Source of the DNA: Zelonia costaricensis
Taxonomy: Eukaryota; Euglenozoa; Kinetoplastea; Trypanosomatida; Trypanosomatidae
DNA: 64,000 bases
Reading direction: 5' to 3'
Assembly (NCBI GenBank): GCA_030849075.1
Contig: JASAOO010003510.1
Location: 1-64,000 of the forward strand
Under the pieces are notes generated by a model, which saw only the letters and a list, made by a program, of their open reading frames with translations, was not told the origin of the DNA and did no database searches. The position numbers were made by a program, and so were the translations under genes. This document shows, one piece after another, positions 60,733 through 64,000 of the stretch (position 1 is the stretch's first letter; each line of letters opens with the position of its first letter).

Positions 60733-62553
60733 ATGCCCAGCCGTCGGGCCTCGGCGCAGCGCCATGCGCTGCTGGAGAACCTGCAGCTCATTTTTTTCAC
60801 CAACCAGTCGCCAGAGGAGCAGGAGCGGTGTGTGCGACAGCTCTACGACACCGACATCCGCACCCTGGAGGAGTGCCTGCTGCAGCTTACACACGTCTGT
60901 ATCACGCACCCGGACGCCGGCACGCAGGAGCTGCTTCACAGCTTCATGCTCTGGCTGGCGGGTCGTTCCCTCTACATCGCGCTACGTCTCGCCTGGACCG
61001 TGGACGCGGTGTCGGGCTTCTACAGCACCACGGGGCTGGCCGGGCGGCTCAAGAACATCCACGACAAGCTCGAGAGCTACGCCATCAACCAAGGCCAGGC
61101 GGCGATCCGGTCCGTTAACGCCAGCGGCGGCGACGTCAGCCGCGCCTCGAGTGACCCGGAGGAGGGGCTTGGCGACCTGGACGCGAGCGTCGTGCAGCGC
61201 AAGGAGCTGCGCCTGAAGCTGTACAACGACGAGCGGACCTTCGTGACGACCTTGACGAACCTGAGCAACATGCTCCGTTTTTTTCCCGACCGCAACCGCC
61301 GCAAGGAAGAACTGCGCCGGCGTCTTCGGGTGCTGAACCAGCGGCTGGAGGCCATGTGGCTCGTCCACCCGCTGTGCACGAGCAGCGACGCCGTGCAGTG
61401 GATCGTGAACATCGCCGTTGAGGAGTGCACCGTCTTCTCCTCCCGCGAGCGCGCGCCGTACCTGCTCCGCTACGAGGTCATCGTCGATGACACCGCGACG
61501 ATGCGCGACCCCACCGTGACGCAGCTGCGCCGGCCCGACGGCCGCTTCCGCGTGTCGCCCGACTCGGACGAGCTGTTTGTTCCGACCCCGCCGGTGGAGT
61601 CCGCGTCGGCGGCCGCGTCGCCGGTGGCGTTGCACGGCGAGCCAGAGGACGCCTCACCGGAGGCGGCGCAGTGCCTGCAGGCCGTCTTCGGCGAGAGCCG
61701 GCGCGCACGCCTCGCGCGGGTGCGGCAGGCGTCACCGTGGGGCGGGCACCCGAACTGGTCGATGGCTTCTGTGATGGTGAAGGCGGGCGACGACCTGCGG
61801 CAGGAGGAGCTGGCGCTGCAGCTCATCTACATCTTCCACAGCATCTGGCAGGAGGCGGGGCTGACCGTGTGTGTGCGGCCGTACATGGCGCTGCCGACGC
61901 ACAGCGACTGCGGGCTGCTGGAGGTGATCGAGGAGTCCAGCTCGATGGACGGCATCAAGAAGGCACTCCGGGTGAGCAGCGTCTACAACTACTACCTCAA
62001 GGCGTACCACGGCGAGGACTCGGGGCTGTACCGGAAGGCGCAGCAGAACTTTGTGGAGAGCATGGCCGGCTACAGCGTCATCTCCTACATCCTCCAGATC
62101 AAGGATCGCCACAACGGCAACCTCATGATCCAGCGCGACGGCTGCCTCGTGCACATCGACTTCGGCTTTCTCTTCGTGACGTCCCCTGGCGGCCTCAACT
62201 TCGAGTCCGCCCCATTCAAGCTCTCGCAGGAACTCATTGACGTGATGGGCGGCGTCTCCAGTGACTCCTTCAACTACTACCGCGTTCTCGTCTACGAGGC
62301 CCTTGCGGCGGCGCGGGAGCGGTGCGAGGACCTGCTCGCGCTCGTCTCGATCTTAACACCGAACAACGCCATGCCGTGCTTCGGCGCCGACCCCGGCGCC
62401 GTCGTGGGCCAGCTGCGTGCTCGCTTTCGTGATGACCTGCTCTCCGAGGCCGACTACGCCGTCTACGCCAAGGAACTCATCGTAAACAGCGCCGACAACT
62501 GGCGCACGCGGCGGTACGACCAGTTCCAGAGTCTCCAGAACGGCATTCTGTAG
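60733..62553 (+). CDS. phosphatidylinositol 4-kinase, type III beta-like
   Basis: The gene encodes 606 residues. The enzyme phosphorylates phosphatidylinositol to PI4P, which controls Golgi structure and secretion. Residues ~1-190 match the helical lipid-kinase-unique region (LYIALRLAWTVDA). The kinase domain has LRYEVIV, the P-loop-like segment SVMVKAGDDLRQEELALQ with Lys350, catalytic loop DRHNGN (458-463) and HIDFGF with Asp476. The activation loop FLFVTSPGGLNFESAPFKLSQELIDVMGG is typical of PI4KIII-beta rather than PI3K. The tail ends in a helical TRRYDQFQSLQNGIL segment, also typical. A low-complexity insert (~275-320) lies between lobes. At 606 residues it is shorter than the animal enzyme. 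The start at 60733 was chosen from the nearby splice acceptor; 60652 or 60592 would add 27 or 47 residues. Confidence 0.93.
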   Translation: MPSRRASAQRHALLENLQLIFFTNQSPEEQERCVRQLYDTDIRTLEECLLQLTHVCITHPDAGTQELLHSFMLWLAGRSLYIALRLAWTVDAVSGFYSTTGLAGRLKNIHDKLESYAINQGQAAIRSVNASGGDVSRASSDPEEGLGDLDASVVQRKELRLKLYNDERTFVTTLTNLSNMLRFFPDRNRRKEELRRRLRVLNQRLEAMWLVHPLCTSSDAVQWIVNIAVEECTVFSSRERAPYLLRYEVIVDDTATMRDPTVTQLRRPDGRFRVSPDSDELFVPTPPVESASAAASPVALHGEPEDASPEAAQCLQAVFGESRRARLARVRQASPWGGHPNWSMASVMVKAGDDLRQEELALQLIYIFHSIWQEAGLTVCVRPYMALPTHSDCGLLEVIEESSSMDGIKKALRVSSVYNYYLKAYHGEDSGLYRKAQQNFVESMAGYSVISYILQIKDRHNGNLMIQRDGCLVHIDFGFLFVTSPGGLNFESAPFKLSQELIDVMGGVSSDSFNYYRVLVYEALAAARERCEDLLALVSILTPNNAMPCFGADPGAVVGQLRARFRDDLLSEADYAVYAKELIVNSADNWRTRRYDQFQSLQNGIL

Positions 62554-64000
62554 GAGTGCGCGAGGGCTGATCCTCGGGCGTCGTGGCCAATGGTGTGCCT
62601 TTTGTTCTTGCTCGGTGGGCTCTTTCGATTCACTGGAGTGCGACAGCGCACAACTGTAAAACGGAAGCACGCGGCACATCTGCTTTGCTCTGCTCTCGTT
62701 CGCTGTGGGAAGGCTGCATCGTCTCTCTCGCTCTTCGTCTCGCGTGACCGTTCCTGCCAACCAGCTCTCTCCACCCCTCTCACACGCACTTTTCGATGCG
62801 CCGCACAACGCGGCTTCACCGAGCCTCGGCTCTCGAAGTCGCCGCGAGTGGCGGCGGCACGCGTGCGCGGCGCCGTTCCGGATGGGCCGCCTTCCTTCTC
62901 TCATACGAACTCCTCAAAAGAAAAAAAAAGACGACGACCAAGAAAGCGAACGTGCCCACCGGTCAATCACGCAAAGCGTCCGCAAAGCGCGTTTCGTTAT
63001 ACGAGTGTGCACGGTATTGTCACTCACTGCGTTGAGCGCGTTTGAAGCACTTACCAGGTCCTTTCGCGTTCTTCTCTTTCCGTTCTACGGCACTCACGCA
63101 CACACACACTCTGGAAGGAGGAGAAGTGCGTGAGCGGAGCCGCACGCCAAGGCACCACACCGGGCGTCCCCCCCTCCCCCTGCCCCCACTCGCGCATTGT
63201 CGCGTCTGCGCACCTTTGCAGCGCTCTGACACGCCTCACCCCGCTGCTGTGTGTGTGTGTGTGGGGGTTCCATCTTCTCCGACTTGCCTCTCTTGACGTC
63301 CCCCCGCACTCCCCCTCCCTCCGCCTCAACCGTGTCCCGCACACTTGGTGACACATTCGGACTGATTGTTCTCTGCACTTCTTGATTCCGGCACACCTAC
63401 GCCGTGCTCTTCACCAACCCCCCTTTCCACACACACACACGTACACACCGCTTCAGTTCGGTGAGTTTATCAGCAACACTCTCCCCCTCCCACCCCCGCT
63501 GTAGACATCCCTTCCCTCACCGCTAGTCAACTTTTCCCCTGCTCGCTGACTCTGCGCCTGTCATCCGCCCCCCCCCTGCCCCCTCAACCTGCCTTGCCAA
63601 CTTTTTGCTCCCGCTGACTGCCGTCACGTACGTGCTCGCGTTGGTCGTGTCCCCCGCATCCCACATTCCGAATTGAGCCACACACACAAACACACCTTTG
63701 TGCTCTGAGTATCAAGTCAGCCCTGGTTTTCTCCTTTCCTCCCTGTACCATCTGCTTTCTTGCACGCCCCTCTGTCCTCCTCTGGTGTTCCACGTCACTC
63801 TCCACGTCTACCTCGCCTTTCCTTTTGTTGTTGTTGTCTTTCGGCCTTCTCGAGTGAGTTTGGCCCTGGGCGCTTCCGTGCCTGTCGCCGAAGCACTTCT
63901 CCTCCTCCTCCTGGAACTCTCTCTCTCTGTCTCTCTCCCTCACTGTCCCCCCGTCTTTGACGCGTCTCCTTACTCTTCTTTGCGTTCTTTTCGTGGTTCT
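62554..64000. other. downstream region without a supported gene
   Basis: No gene is supported in the last 1.45 kb. The + strand stays pyrimidine-rich, with a (GT)n run at 63248-63264, a CA run at 63430-63442 and long C/T tracts to the end. This suggests the same transcription direction continues into another + strand gene beyond the window. Confidence 0.55.

Overview
The window looks like nuclear DNA of a trypanosomatid close to Leishmania (Leishmaniinae). All 20 protein genes lie on the + strand with no introns. Coding sequence is very GC-rich at third positions. Spacers are dominated by C/T tracts, poly-C or poly-T runs and (GT)n/(CA)n microsatellites, as expected for polycistronic transcription with trans-splicing and polyadenylation. 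Lineage markers are a DNA topoisomerase IB large subunit that lacks the catalytic-tyrosine domain (the kinetoplastid two-subunit enzyme), a tRNA-Tyr with an 11-nt intron, and the glycosome/peroxisome ATPase PEX1. The four non-tyrosine catalytic positions of the topoisomerase fall at residues 314, 352, 410 and 453, the numbering I recall for Leishmania donovani TOP1L. Species is not assigned.

Layout. 1-3814: no gene seen. 3815-5386: glyoxalase II-like gene with an in-frame TAA. 6798-9068: CPSF73, the mRNA 3'-end endonuclease. 10786-12279: low-complexity protein with a C-terminal membrane segment. 13910-15847: TOP1L. 17311-20928: LRR protein with Sfi1-like Trp motifs. 21536-22963: CID domain plus two zinc fingers. 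23654-26552: tandem pair of amidinotransferase-fold proteins, one with a lost motif. 26553-30243: 3.7-kb gap. 30244-36676: small LRR protein, TPR protein with a mitochondrial-type N-terminus, RVB1 helicase, SET-domain protein. 37275-40088: PEX1. 40295-40961: five tRNA genes (Asn, Tyr, Thr on -; Pro, Asn on +). 41374-47226: unrecognised 1950-residue protein with atypical composition. 47769-52466: LicD/fukutin-like protein, PDCD2-family protein, ankyrin protein. 53781-56642: protein with about 43 copies of an 18-bp repeat. 57597-60191: unrecognised 864-residue protein. 60733-62553: PI 4-kinase. 62554-64000: no gene seen.

The genes are mainly housekeeping and do not form one pathway, as is usual for a trypanosomatid polycistron. 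Two weak themes stand out. CPSF73 and the CID/zinc-finger protein both fit pre-mRNA 3'-end processing, while TOP1L and RVB1 are chromatin/DNA factors. I found no mobile element, CRISPR array or clearly new system. The items most worth follow-up are the interrupted glyoxalase II-like gene, the diverged CtlX-like paralogue, the two-membrane-segment protein with a long charged helical repeat, the inverted tRNA-Asn pair, the compositionally odd 1950-residue gene and the 3.7-kb gap. Start codons were chosen by reading the sequence: several long open frames begin with non-ATG codons in pyrimidine-rich leaders, and these were trimmed to the first credible ATG.
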